Origin: Rhodococcus sp. KBS0724
GTDB taxonomy: Bacteria; Actinomycetota; Actinomycetes; Mycobacteriales; Mycobacteriaceae
Assembly (NCBI RefSeq): GCF_005938745.2
Contig: NZ_VCBX02000001.1
Location: forward strand, 4,602,501-4,666,500
Direction: 5' to 3'
Length of the DNA stretch: 64,000 bases
Positions 1-12,900 of the stretch are shown here, piece by piece (position 1 is the first letter of the stretch; each line of letters opens with the position of its first letter). The notes beneath the pieces were generated by a model. It had not been told where the DNA came from, made no database searches, and saw only the letters and a program-made list of their open reading frames with translations. The position numbers and the translations under genes were made by a program.

Positions 1-959
1 CGTCGACGTGTGTCCGGAATACCAGCGTGTTGACGAACATGCCGATCAGATCGTCGAGCGCACGCTCACCACGACCGGCAATCGGGGTGCCCACTGCGAT
101 GTCGTCGGTTCCGGACAAGCGCGCCAACAGAACTGCAAACGCCGCATGCGTGACCATGAACAAGGTGGTTCCGTGCTCACGGGCCAGTGCCGACAAGCCC
201 TGATGCACTGCTGCGTCGATCTCGAACTGAAGGTAGCCGCCACGGTAAGACTGCGCGGCGGGACGCAGACGGTCGGTCGGCAGGTCCAGCTGATCCGGCA
301 ACCCTGCCAAAGCCTGGCTCCAGTAGGCGATCTGCTCGGACGACACGGATTCCGGGTCGTCCTCGCTACCGAGCACCTCGCGCTGCCACAGACTGTAATC
401 GGCGTACTGCACATCCAGCGGAGCCCAACCCGGCGCCGTACCCTGAGCCCTGGCCGCGTAGGCCATGACGAGGTCGCGAGCGAACGGGGTGGTCGAGGAA
501 CCGTCCGCGGCGATGTGGTGCACCACCACAGCGAGGACGTACTCGTTCTCGGCAACCTGGAACAACCGAATCCGCAGCGGGATCTCGGCCGTCACGTCAA
601 ACCTCGTCGACGCCAATTCGACCAGCTTGCCGACAATCTCGGCTTCCGTGACGCTTTCGACGTCGAGTTTCACCGGCGCATGTCCCACCGGTTCGATGAC
701 CTGGACGGGTCCCGATTCGGTTTCCGGATACACGGTGCGCAGCGTTTCGTGACGGGCGACGACATCGCCGATCGCCGCACGCATTGCAGCCAGATCGAGT
801 TCGCCGCTCAGTCGTAGAGCAAACGGCATGTTGTAGGCGCCGGCCGAGCCGTCGAACCGGTTGAGGAACCACATACGTTGCTGCGCAAGAGAAAGCGGAA
901 TCTCTTCCGGTCGATCCTGAGCCGTCAGCGCAAGGCGGCTTCCTTCACCGACGTGCGAT
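1..959 (-). other. NRPS module 8: partial condensation domain
   Basis: The frame continues into another C domain with an [11 protein letters not shown] opening near 850-905 and HHIAADG near 510-525. It is cut by the window edge, so the number of further modules and the release domain are unknown. Confidence 0.85.
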
Positions 960-3900
960 TCGAGACGTGCAGCAAGGTCCTGGACGGTGGACGCTTCGAA
1001 CAGCAGGCGAACGGGTACAGCCGTGTCGAGTTCTTCGGCGATGCGCATGACAACCCGAGTTGCGATGAGGGAGTTGCCACCCAACTCGAAGAAATCATCA
1101 TCCAACCCCACCCGATCAACACCCAACACACCCACAAACGCCGACGCCACCACCAACTCCACCGAAGACACCGGAGCCCGAAACACCCGAGCCTCGAACA
1201 CCGGCTCCGGCAACAACGCCCGATCCAACTTCCCCGACGAATTCAACGGAAACGCATCCAACACCACCACAGCAGCCGGAACCATATAACCCGGAACCCG
1301 CTCCCCCACAAACCCCCGCAACACCGACACATCCACAACCGACCCCACAGCCGGCACCACATACCCCACCAACTGATCACCCGTCGCAGACCCACGCACC
1401 ACCACCGCAGCCGACAACACCGAACCATGCGCCGTGAGCGCCGCCTCGATCTCCCCCAACTCAATCCGCTGACCACGAAACTTCACCTGAAAATCAGTAC
1501 GACCAATGTACTCGAGTTCACCAGAGGTATTCCAACGAACAAGATCACCACTGCGATACATCCGCTCACCCGAACCGAACGGAGACGCCACAAACCGATC
1601 CGCACTCAAATCCGGACGACCCACATACCCCCGAGCCAACTGCACACCCGACAAATACAACTCACCCGCAACACCCACCGGCACCGGACGAAGGCGCGAA
1701 TCCAACACAAACACCCGGCAATTCCACTCCGGCACACCCACCGACACCACAGACCCCGACCCAGCATCCGTCACATCCGCAAACGTAAACGACACCGCAG
1801 CCTCAGTCGGACCATACAAATTATGCAACCGCGCCGACGACACCAACCCGAACTCACGCACCGCCTCCACCGGCAACGCCTCACCAATGACCAACACATC
1901 ACGCAACGAACCCAACAACCCCGGATCCACCAACGACGAAAACGTCGACAACATCGTCGGCACAAAATCCGTCACCGACACACCCTGCTCGTCAATCACC
2001 GACGCCAAATACCCCGGATCCCGATGACCATCAACCGACGCCAACACCAACACCGCACCCACCCGCAACGGCATGAAAAAACCCCACAACGACACATCGA
2101 ACGTCGTCGCCGTCTTCTGCAAATACACATCATCCGACGTCAAGCAGTACTCGCCCTGCATGAACTCCAACTGATTCACAATCGCGCCATGCGAAACCGC
2201 CACACCCTTCGGCCGACCCGTCGACCCCGACGTGAAAATCACATACGCCGTATTCGACGCCCGCAACGGCAACAACCGATCCACATCAGAAACCCGCGCA
2301 CCCGAAAAACCAGACACATCAACAACATCCACACACACAACCCGACGACCCGACGCCACGAAACCATCACGCTCCGTCGACACCACACACACCGGATCAG
2401 CCGAATCCAACACATACTCATTACGCGAAGACGGCGCATCCGGATCCAAAGGCACCCACGCCCCACCCGCACGCACAATCGCATACAACCCCACCAACAA
2501 ATCCACCGACCGACGAACAGCCAACCCCACCAACGACTCCGGCCCCACACCCACCGAAATCAAATACCGCGCAAACCTGTTAACCCGCTCATCAAACTCC
2601 CCATACGAAAGCACCACATCACCACACACCACCGCCCGCGAACCCGAACACACCCCCACCACAGAATCAAAACCATCCAACAACAACCCACCCACAGACT
2701 CGTGAGACGTGTCGTTCCAGGTGTCGAGCACCAATGTGCGCTCGGGCGCAGTCATGATCTCGATGTCACCGACTGCGGTAGAAGGTGTTTCACCGATTTC
2801 GGTCAGCAGAGTCTCGAGGCGACCCAGGAGTGCCTGCGCGTACGACTCGTCGAAGAAGTCGGGTAGGTAGCGAAGCGTCAGGTGCAGTTGGTCGTCGAGA
2901 CCGATCAGCAGTGTGAGCGGGTAGTTCGTGGAATCGTCGGAGGCGACATCGTCGATCACCATGCCGTCCAAGAACTCCGCTTGCGCTGCAAGACCGTCAC
3001 GGTCGACCGGGTAGGACTCGAAGATCACCAGGGTGTCGAAGAGTCCACCGACGCCCGCGGCGCTCTGCACGTCGGTCAGTCCGAGGTAATGGTGATCGAG
3101 CAATCCGGCCTGCTCGATCTGAACCCGTGAGAGCAATGCCTCGACGGACTCGGCCAGGTCCAGTTGGACACGAACGGGCAGCGTGTTGATGAACAGGCCC
3201 ACCATCTTCTCGACGCTGTCGAGTTGTGGCGGACGGCCGGAGACCGTGGCACCGAAGACGATGTCCTGGCGACCGGTCATGCGTCCCAGCAGAATTGCCC
3301 AGGCAGCCTGGACGATCGTGTTGGCGGTAACGCCGGTCCTCGATGCCAAGCCGGTCAGTGTCGCGGTCACGGATTCACTGAGCGAGAGCTGCAACTTCTG
3401 TGACAGCGCACTGAATTCCTGACCAACGACGTTGGGAGCCAACAGCGTCGGCTCTTCGACGCCGCCCAATGCCTGAGCCCAGGCGTCCATGGACACACTG
3501 CGATCCTGCTGAACCAGCCACGCGAGGTAATTCCGGTAACTCAGGGCCCGCGTCTGAGCGGGAATGTTCCCGCGCATGGCGTAGTGGCCGAGAAGCGTCT
3601 GGAGCAGCAGCGGCATCGACCAGCCGTCGAGGATGATGTGGTGGTTTGCCACGACAAGACGGTATTCGCTCGCTGCGATCTTGATTAGCGTGAACTTGAT
3701 CAACGGCGGGTTGGACATGTCGAAGTGCGTCGCCTGGTCCTCGATCAGAACCCGGTCCAACTCGGCGCGTCGTTCCTCGCTGTCGGCGATCGTGGTGAGA
3801 TCAAGTTCGCGCCACGGCACTTCGATGCCACCGAGAACTACCTGGACCGGCGTACCCGTTCCGTCGACCACAAAGGCGGTGCGCAGGTTCGGGTGACGAT

Positions 3901-6900
3901 CGATGATGGCCTGTGCTGCGGCGTGGAGGCGATCCGCGTCGACGCGGCCGGACAGCGAGAGCACCATCTGCACGGAGTACAAGTCGACGGTCGACTCGGC
4001 CATGACGGCGTGGAACAGCAGACCCGACTGCAACGGAGCCAGCGGCCAGACGTCCTGGACCGCGGGGAAGCGCTGCTCGAACCCGTCGAGATCGTGCTGA
4101 GTCAGCGTTACCAGCGGCACGTCCGACGGTGTGAGACCGCCTGCGCCGACGGTCTGTGCGTGCTGCGCCAGTGCGGTGAGTGCGCCGACCCACAGGTCTG
4201 CCAGAGCCTGCACCTCGGTGGCACTCAGCAATCCGTTCGGGAAGGCAAACGATGCTTCGAGCACCGCGCCGTCGGGGCCGTCGTTGACGATGGCATTGAT
4301 GTCGACAACCTTGTTAGCCGGCATGTCCGGGTCTTCCGGCGCAGCGACGTCCGAGAAGTCGCGTGCGGGAATCCAACCCAGGCCTTGCGCTGCAGCCGGA
4401 ATATCTTCCGCCACAATGCGGCCCAGGTAGTTGAAGCTGACCTGTCCGCTGCTCAGCTTCGACAGCTCTGCGCGGGTGTCGTCGTTGACGTACCGCAGCA
4501 GTCCGTAGCCGACACCCTTGTCGGGGGCGGCAAGCAACTGTTCCTTGACTGCCTTGATCGCCGCTCCTGCACCGGCTCCGGCGTCAAAGGCGTCGTCGAT
4601 GTCGATACCGGCAAGGTCGAGCGCGACCGGGAAGGCCGCCGTGAACCAGCCGACGGTGCGCGAGAGATCAGCGCCCGGAACGACACCCTCTTCGCGGCCG
4701 TGACCCTCGAGTTGGAGCAGAGCCGCGTCGGTGTCGACACCCCGGTCACGGCGCCAACGCACCAGTGCCAATGCAAGTCCAGCGAGCAAACCGTCGTTGG
4801 CTCCGCCGCGGAACACCTCGGGCAGCGTTGTCAGCAGGGTCTCGGTGACGTCTGCAGACAGTTCGACGCGCACACGCTCGACCGTTGCCGCAACATCGAC
4901 AGACGGATCGAACGCGCGCGAACCGAGGATCGGGTCGGGTGTCGACAGTGTCTTACGCCAGCGTGCCAGTTCTGCCAGGCGGTTCTCCGAACGTGATTCC
5001 GCAGCCAACGAGTGCGCCCAGGTACGCATGGATGTACCTGTCGGTTCGAGCACGGGTACACTTCCGCCGCTGCGCTGAGCCCACGCGGAAATCAAGTCCG
5101 GCACGATGATTCGCCAGGAGACACCGTCGACGATCAGGTGATGCGCGGCCACGATCAACCGGCCGGTGCGTGCGTCTCCGAAGTCGATCCACACGAACTG
5201 AGCCATGACACCGGCGGCCGGATCCAACCGTCCGAGAGCGTCGTCGAGAGCGCCGGACGCGATGGCCGTCAGCTCTGTATCCGCAATCGCGGGATCCACC
5301 GATACCCGGCGCACCCACGCATCGACGTCGACGGTTCCGGGCGCGGACACAGCCATGCCCGGACCACGCTGATCGTCGACGAGTCGTGAGCGGAACATGT
5401 CGTGGTGATCGATGACGGCGGCCAATGTGTCGACGACACCGCCGCGGTCGATGCCGAGCGGCAATTCCAACGTCAACAACTGGTTGAAACGCTGGTAACT
5501 GCCCGGCCGTTCGAACATGAATCGTTTGATCGGGGTGAGCGGCATCCAACCGACGCCGCCGCCGTCGATCTCGGCGAGGACAGTGATCGCGTCGGCATCG
5601 GAACCGAAGACGGCGACCTCCGCCAACTCTGCCACCGTCTTGTTCTCGAACACGTCCTTAGGCGTGAAGAGAACGCCACGAGCCTTGGCCCGGGACACCA
5701 ACTGGATCGACATGATCGAGTCGCCGCCCTGAGCGAAGAACGAATCGTCGGTGCCGATCTGGTCGAGGCCGAGTACGTCGGCAAAGACCTCGCTGAGGAT
5801 GCGTTCCAGCTCCGTGGTGGGAGCGCGGAACTCCTTGACCTCGAACACCGGCTCCGGCAGAGCTTTTCGGTCCAGCTTGCCGGCCGGGGTCAGCGGCATG
5901 TCGGTCAGAACCATGATCGATGCAGGAACCATGTGCGCCGGCAGGGTGCGCGAGACGAACTCACTCAAATCCGCCGAACTGACGGCAGATTCCTTGCCGA
6001 CAAACACATACGAAACCAGTGCGGGGGCACCGGACGCCAGAGTAGTACCCATCGTTGCCGCGAACTCGACGTCCGAATGCGCCGTCAGGGCCGCGTCGAT
6101 CTCACCGAGTTCGATGCGGAAACCGCGGATCTTCACCTGGAAGTCGTTGCGGCCCAAGTACTCGACCGCATATTGGTCAGTCCAACGCACAACGTCACCC
6201 GTGCGGTACATCCGCTCGCCGGGCAGGCCGTGCGGGTTGGCAACAAAGCGATCCGCGCTTAGTCCAGGCCGACGATGATAGCCGCGGGTGACCTGCGGAC
6301 CCGACAGGTACAGCTCACCGGCAACGCCCACCGGAACAGGTTGCAGACGCGTGTCGAGAACAAACGCGGCCATGTCGCCGATGGTTCCACCGATGGTCAT
6401 CCGGTCGCCCGGCATGAGCGGCACACTGACGTTGGTGACGATGGTGGTCTCGGTGGGGCCGTAGACATTGAGGAATGTGCGTCGACGGTTCGGCTGATCC
6501 GCCCACTTGGCCATCAACTCCGGCGAGTACGCCTCGCCGCCGACACCAACCACCTCGAGGTCACTCAGACCCGATGGATCCATGGAAGCCAACGCTGCGG
6601 GTGTGATGAAGGCGTGCGTGACGCGTTCGGACTTGAACAGCGCGGTCAGCTCGTCGCCGCCGAAGATCGATGTCGGGACGATCACCATGGCAGCACCTGT
6701 CGCGACAGCCAGGAACAACTCCAACATCGAGGCGTCGAAGCTCGGCGACGCAAAATGCAGCGTGCGAGAGTTCGGCGTCACGAGGTAGTGCTGTGCCTGC
6801 GTTGCACTGAAGCTCGCGAGGCCTGCACCGGTAGCGACAACACCCTTGGGCAAGCCCGTTGTGCCCGACGTGTAGATCACCCAGGCCGGGTGCGCCGGAA

Positions 6901-9900
6901 GGACGCGGCGCACCCGTTCGTCTTCACGAATCGGTGAACTGTCCTGTGCTGCCATCAGTTCCGCACAGCCAGCACTGTCGACGGCCAGCCACTCGACGGT
7001 GGTGGTGAGTCCGTCGAGTTCGGCTTCGAGGGTCAGACCGACCGAAACGCCGGAGTCGGAGACCATGTGCGCGATGCGGTCGGCCGGGTAGTGCGGATCG
7101 ATGGGGACAACCGCCGCGCCCGTCTTGGAGACCGCCCACACCAGCAGGACCGATTCGATGGAACGCGGAATCGACACCGCGACCAGATCTTCGGCGCCCA
7201 GGCCGCGAGCTATCAGGACTCGTGCAAGGCGGGACGACCACTCGTCGACCTCGGCGTAGGTCATCGACCGGTCCTGGTAGCGGAGTGCCTCGTTGGACGG
7301 GTACCGCTGCGCGGTCTCGGCCAGGATGTCGGCCAACGGCTTCGGTTCGATGCCCGAAGTTGCGCGGCGACTGGTCAGTTCGAGACGCTCAGGCACATCG
7401 AGGATGTTGATGTCGCCGACGGGCTGTGCAGCGTCCGCGACAACGGCGTCGAGAATACGAGTCAACCGCTCGGCAAAGGAGACAACTGTCCCCTCGTCGA
7501 AGAGATCCGTTGCATACGTGAAGGTCGCGGTCATGCCGTGTCCGTCGGGAGCTTCCACCACGGTCAGCTGAAGGTCGAACTTGGCTACAGTTTCCGCGAT
7601 ATCGAACTCGGCGATCTCGAGTCCCGGCAAAGTCAGGTGATTCTGTCCCAGGTTCTGGAATGCCAAGGCTACCTGGAACAACGGGTTGTGAGCCTGCGAG
7701 CGAACAGGATCGAGTACCTCGACCAGTCGCTCGAACGGGACGTCACCGTGCGCGAACGCCGCGAGATCGCTCTCCCGCGCGGACGCCAGCAGATCCAGGA
7801 AAGGCATCCCCGGATCCACCTCGGTACGCAGCACGAGCGTATTGACGAACATGCCGATCAGATCGTCGAGTTCGGCTTCACCGCGACCGGCCACCGGGGT
7901 ACCGACTGCGATGTCGGTGGTGCCGGACAACCGCGCAAGTAGTGTTGCCAACGCCGAGTGCATCACCATGAACAGTGACGCGTGGTGCTCGCGTCCCACA
8001 GCGGCCAGACCGCGGTGAACATCCGCCGAAATCGGGAAGCTGTAGGTCGCGCCGCGGCCGGTGAACACGGCCGGACGCGCCCGATCGCTCGGCAAGGTGA
8101 TCTGGTCCGGAACTCCGTCGAGAGCCTTCGCCCAGTAGTCGATCTGCTCTGCGAGTACGGATTCCGCGTCGCTCTCGGAGCCGAGAACCTCGCGCTGCCA
8201 CAGCGCGTAGTCGGCGTACTGCACCGGCAACGGCTCCCATACCGGGGTCTGACCCTGTGAGCGCGCGTAGTACGCCGCCATCACGTCGCGGATCAACGGG
8301 CCCATCGAGAAACCGTCGGTCGAGATGTGATGAATCACGATCGCGAGGACAAACGTGTCCTCGGCGAGTTGGAAAAGCTTGGCCCGCAACGGAACCTCAG
8401 CAGTGACATCAAAACCGGACGAGACGAAGTCCGTCACGGCCGCCACGACGTCGGACGATTCGAGTTGCACAGGAGCAAGGTCCACCGGAACCGCTGCCGC
8501 CGGCAGGATCCGCTGGTAACCGGTTCCGTCGACCTCCGGGTACACCGTGCGCAGAACCTCGTGACGCTTCAGCACGTCCCGGACGGCGTCGTACAACGCC
8601 GCCTGATCCAGCTCTCCGGTGAGTGTGATCGCCATCGGAATGTTGTTGGACGCCGACTCACGGTCCAGCTGGTTGAGGAACCACATGCGCTGCTGCGCAA
8701 ACGACAACGGCACCTGAGCCGGACGCACCTGAGCAGTCAACGCGGCGCGTGAACCGCCACCAACATGAGAGGCGAGGCGGGCAGCAAGGCCCTCGACGGT
8801 CGAAGCCTCGAACAACTCCCGCACACTCACCGAAGCGTCCAGAGCCTGACTCAACCGAGACGTCACCTGCGTCGCGATCAGCGAGTTACCACCGAGCGCA
8901 AAGAAATCATCATCCAACCCCACACGCGGGACGCCCAGAACATCCGCAAACGTCTGCGCCACAACCTCTTCCACCACCGACGTCGGAGCCCGGAACACCC
9001 GAACCTCGAACGACGGCGCCGGCAACGCCCGACGATCCAACTTCCCGTTCACCGTCAACGGAATCGCATCCAGCACCACAAACGCCGACGGCACCATGTA
9101 CTCCGGCAACAACGAACCGACACCGGTGCGGACATCGTCGACCGACACGCTCACACCCGCAGCCGGAACCACATACGCCACCAACCGCTGATCACCCGGC
9201 GAATCCTCACGAACAACCACCGCCGTCTGCGCCACCGACACATCCGCCAACACCGCAGCCTCGATCTCACCGATCTCGATCCGGAAACCACGAATCTTCA
9301 CCTGATCATCCGCGCGACCCAGATACTCCAAATCACCAGCGCTGTTCCACGAAGCGACGTCACCCGTGCGGTACAACACCTCGCCGGCATTGAACGGATT
9401 CGCCACAAACCGCGTCGACGTCAACCCCGCCTGACCCAGATAACCGCGAGCCAACTGAACACCAGAGACATACATCTCACCCGCGACACCAACAGGCACC
9501 GGAGCCAAACGCGTATCGAGCACGAACACCTGCAGACCCGAAATAGCCTGACCCACAACACTCGCCGACGCATCCGCCGCCATCGCAGCATCCAACACAC
9601 GATGGCTCACATGCACCGTCGTCTCCGTGATGCCGTACATGTTCACCAACGTCGGCGCACTGTCACCACGACGGCCGTACCAGTCCGACAAGCGACGCAA
9701 CTCGAGCGCCTCGCCGCCGAAAACAACCCACCGCAACGACAACTCGGGTGCCCCGCCGGATTCCGACGCCAGCCGGTCAGCCTCGGCCAACTGATAGAAC
9801 GCCGACGGCGTCTGATTGAGCACCGTCACCCGCTCAGCAGCAAGCAATTCCAGGAACTGCTCCGGCGAACGCGACGTCACATAATCCACAACCACCAACG

Positions 9901-12900
9901 TGCCGCCGTACAACAGCGGACCCCACAACTCCCACACCGAGAAGTCGAACGCATAACTGTGGAACATCGTCCACACATCGGATTCGTCGAACCCGTACAC
10001 ACTCTCTGTGTTCGCAAACAACTTCGCCACCGTCGTGTGCGGAACCTGCACACCCTTCGGGCGACCCGTCGAACCCGACGTGTAAATCACATACGCAACA
10101 TTCGACGACCGCAACGGCGCAACACGATCCGCATCCGCCAACGCCGAACCATCGAACTCCGACAAATCCACCGTGTCGACATCTACCACCGGCAAACCAG
10201 CAGGCAACACCAACTCACGCCCGGACCACGAAATCGCAGCCACCGGAGCAGCATCGGCCAACATGAACTCGACACGATCGGCCGGATACGACGGATCCAC
10301 CGGCAAATACCCCGCACCGGACTTCACCACAGCCAACAACGCCACCACAAGATCCGCCGACCGCGGCAACGCCACCGCCACCAACGTCTCCGGACCACAA
10401 CCCAAAGCAATCAACCTACGCGCCAAACGATTCGCCCGAACCGACAACTCCGCATACGTCAACGACTCGTCACCGAACCGCACCGCGGTCCGATCACCGA
10501 ACCGCTCAACAGCATCATCGAACCACGCCGACAACGTCGACTCCACACCGCTGTCGACACCCGTGTCACTCCAGGCCAGAACACGATCCAGCTCACCGGC
10601 GGTCAGGACATCCACGTCACCCACGGCAGCAGCCGGATTCGCGACAACACCACGCAGCACGGACACGAACCGACCAGCGAACTCTGCCGCTGTCGACGCG
10701 TCGAACAGATCCGTCGCGTAGGTCAGGATGCCGGACATACCGGCATCAGCGGCCTCTTCAAGAGTGAACTGCAGGTCGAACTTGGCCAGTGCAGCGTCGA
10801 ACTCCACCGCAGCGGCGGTAAGTCCGGGCAGCTCCAGAGCGCTCTGCCCCAGGTTCTGGAACGTCAGAGCTACCTGGAACAACGGATGGTGCGCCTGTGA
10901 GCGCACCGGATCGAGTGCTTCCACGATCCGCTCGAACGGAACATCTGCATTCGCAAACGCCTGCAGATCCACCTCACGCACGGAAGCCAAGAGATCCGTG
11001 AACGACATCGCCGGATCAACCTCGGTGCGCAGCACCAAAGTGTTGACGAACATGCCGATCAAATCGTCGAGTTCGGCGCCGCCGCGACCGGCGACAGGAG
11101 CGCCGACGGCAATGTCGGTTGTCGCGGACAACCGCGCCAACAGCACAGCCAGGGCAGAGTGGACAACCATGAACGGGGTTGCGCCCGCCGCCTGACCTGT
11201 TGCTTCCACGTCGGCCCACAGCTGCGGGTCGATCGTGAAGGTGTGGTTTGCTCCTCGGCCCGTTGCGATCTCGGGCCGCGTGCGATCACTCGGCAGGTCC
11301 AACAACTCGGGCAGGTCAGCCAAAGCGCTCGACCAGTATCCGATCTGCTGCGCGATGACGGATGTGGAATCGTCCTCCGAGCCGAGAACCTCACGCTGCC
11401 ACAGCGCGTAGTCGGCGTACTGCACCGGCAACGGCTCCCACGTCGGTGCTTGGTCCTGTGAACGCGCGTAGTACGCGGTCATCACGTCGCGGGTCAACGG
11501 GCCCATCGAGAAGCCGTCGGTGGCGATGTGGTGCACCACGAAGGACAAAACAAATTCACGGTCTTCAACGTGGAAGAGCTTGGCCCGCAACGGAACCTCG
11601 GCAGTGACGTCGAATCCCTCGGCAAAGAAAGCATAGAGCTCTGCCTGAAGGTCGCTCTCGGCAGTGCGCACCGTATCGAATTCGATCGAGGCATCCTCCG
11701 GCGAGAGGATCTGCTGGTAACCAACGCCGTCAATTTCCGGATATAGAGTGCGCAGAACCTCATGTCGCGCAATGACATCGGTAATCGCCGCACGAAGCGC
11801 ATCCACTTTCAGATCACCGGTGAGACGAACTGCAACAGGAATGTTGTTGACGGCCGACGCTGTGTCGAAGCGGTTGAGGAACCACATGCGCTGCTGCGCC
11901 AGCGACAACGGCACCTGCGCCGGACGCACCTGCGCTGTCAATGCTCGCGCGCCATCGCCACCGACGTGTGCTTCGATGCGCGCAGCGAGTTCTTCCACAG
12001 TCGACGCGTCGAACAGCACCCGGACGGGAATCTTGGTTTCGAGCGCTTGCCCCAGACGAGACATTACCCGGGTCGCGATCAGCGAGTTGCCACCGAGCGC
12101 GAAGAAATCGTCGTCCAATCCGATCTGTTCGATACCCAGGACATCGGAGAACACCTGCGCCACAGACTGTTCCACGTCGCCGGTCGGCGCCCGAAACGCT
12201 GCGGCCTCGAACGCAGGTGTCGGCAATGCGCGCCGATCCACCTTGCCGTTGGCGTTGAGCGGAAGGGCGGCCAACACCATGAAGACTGCCGGAACCATGT
12301 AACCCGGCAACGCTTCGGTGAGGCGATGGCGTAGCTCCGTCTCATCGACGACGGCTCCGCCTGTCGGCTCCACGTACGCAACGAGTGTGTCCTCGACGAC
12401 CGCGACAGCAGCTAGGGATACAACGTCTTGTGCCGCCAGCAGCGTCTCGATCTCACCGAGTTCGATTCTCTGACCACGCAACTTCACCTGGAAGTCGGAA
12501 CGTCCGACAAATTCGAGTGAACCGGAGCGCGTCCGGCGGACGAGATCGCCGGTTCGGTACAAGCGCTCGCCGGTTCCCGAGAACGGGTGTGCGACAAAGC
12601 GTTCTGCTGTACGTACGACGTCCCCGAAGTATCCCCGGGCCAACTGGGTACCGGATACGTACAACTCGCCGGTGACACCGAGTGGCACCTGGAGCATTCT
12701 GGAGTCGAGTACCCACAATCCGGTGTTCCACGCCGGGGTCCCGAGGGGCACAACATTGCCGTCGAGATCCGAACTGCGATGACTGGTGACCTGGACCGTC
12801 GTTTCGGTCGGTCCGTACAGATTGTGAACATCACTGCCGGTCAGCGCGCGGAAGCGGGCCGCGAGAGCACTGTTCAACTGCTCCCCGCCCGCGAATGTCG

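Noticed and set aside
878..10900. Long open frames on the plus strand (for example 878-2866 and 8765-10900) rich in Arg, His, Pro and Thr
   Set aside because: They are antisense shadows of the NRPS, created where the minus strand is G+T rich. They have no domain pattern, whereas the minus frame shows clear A and T motifs.
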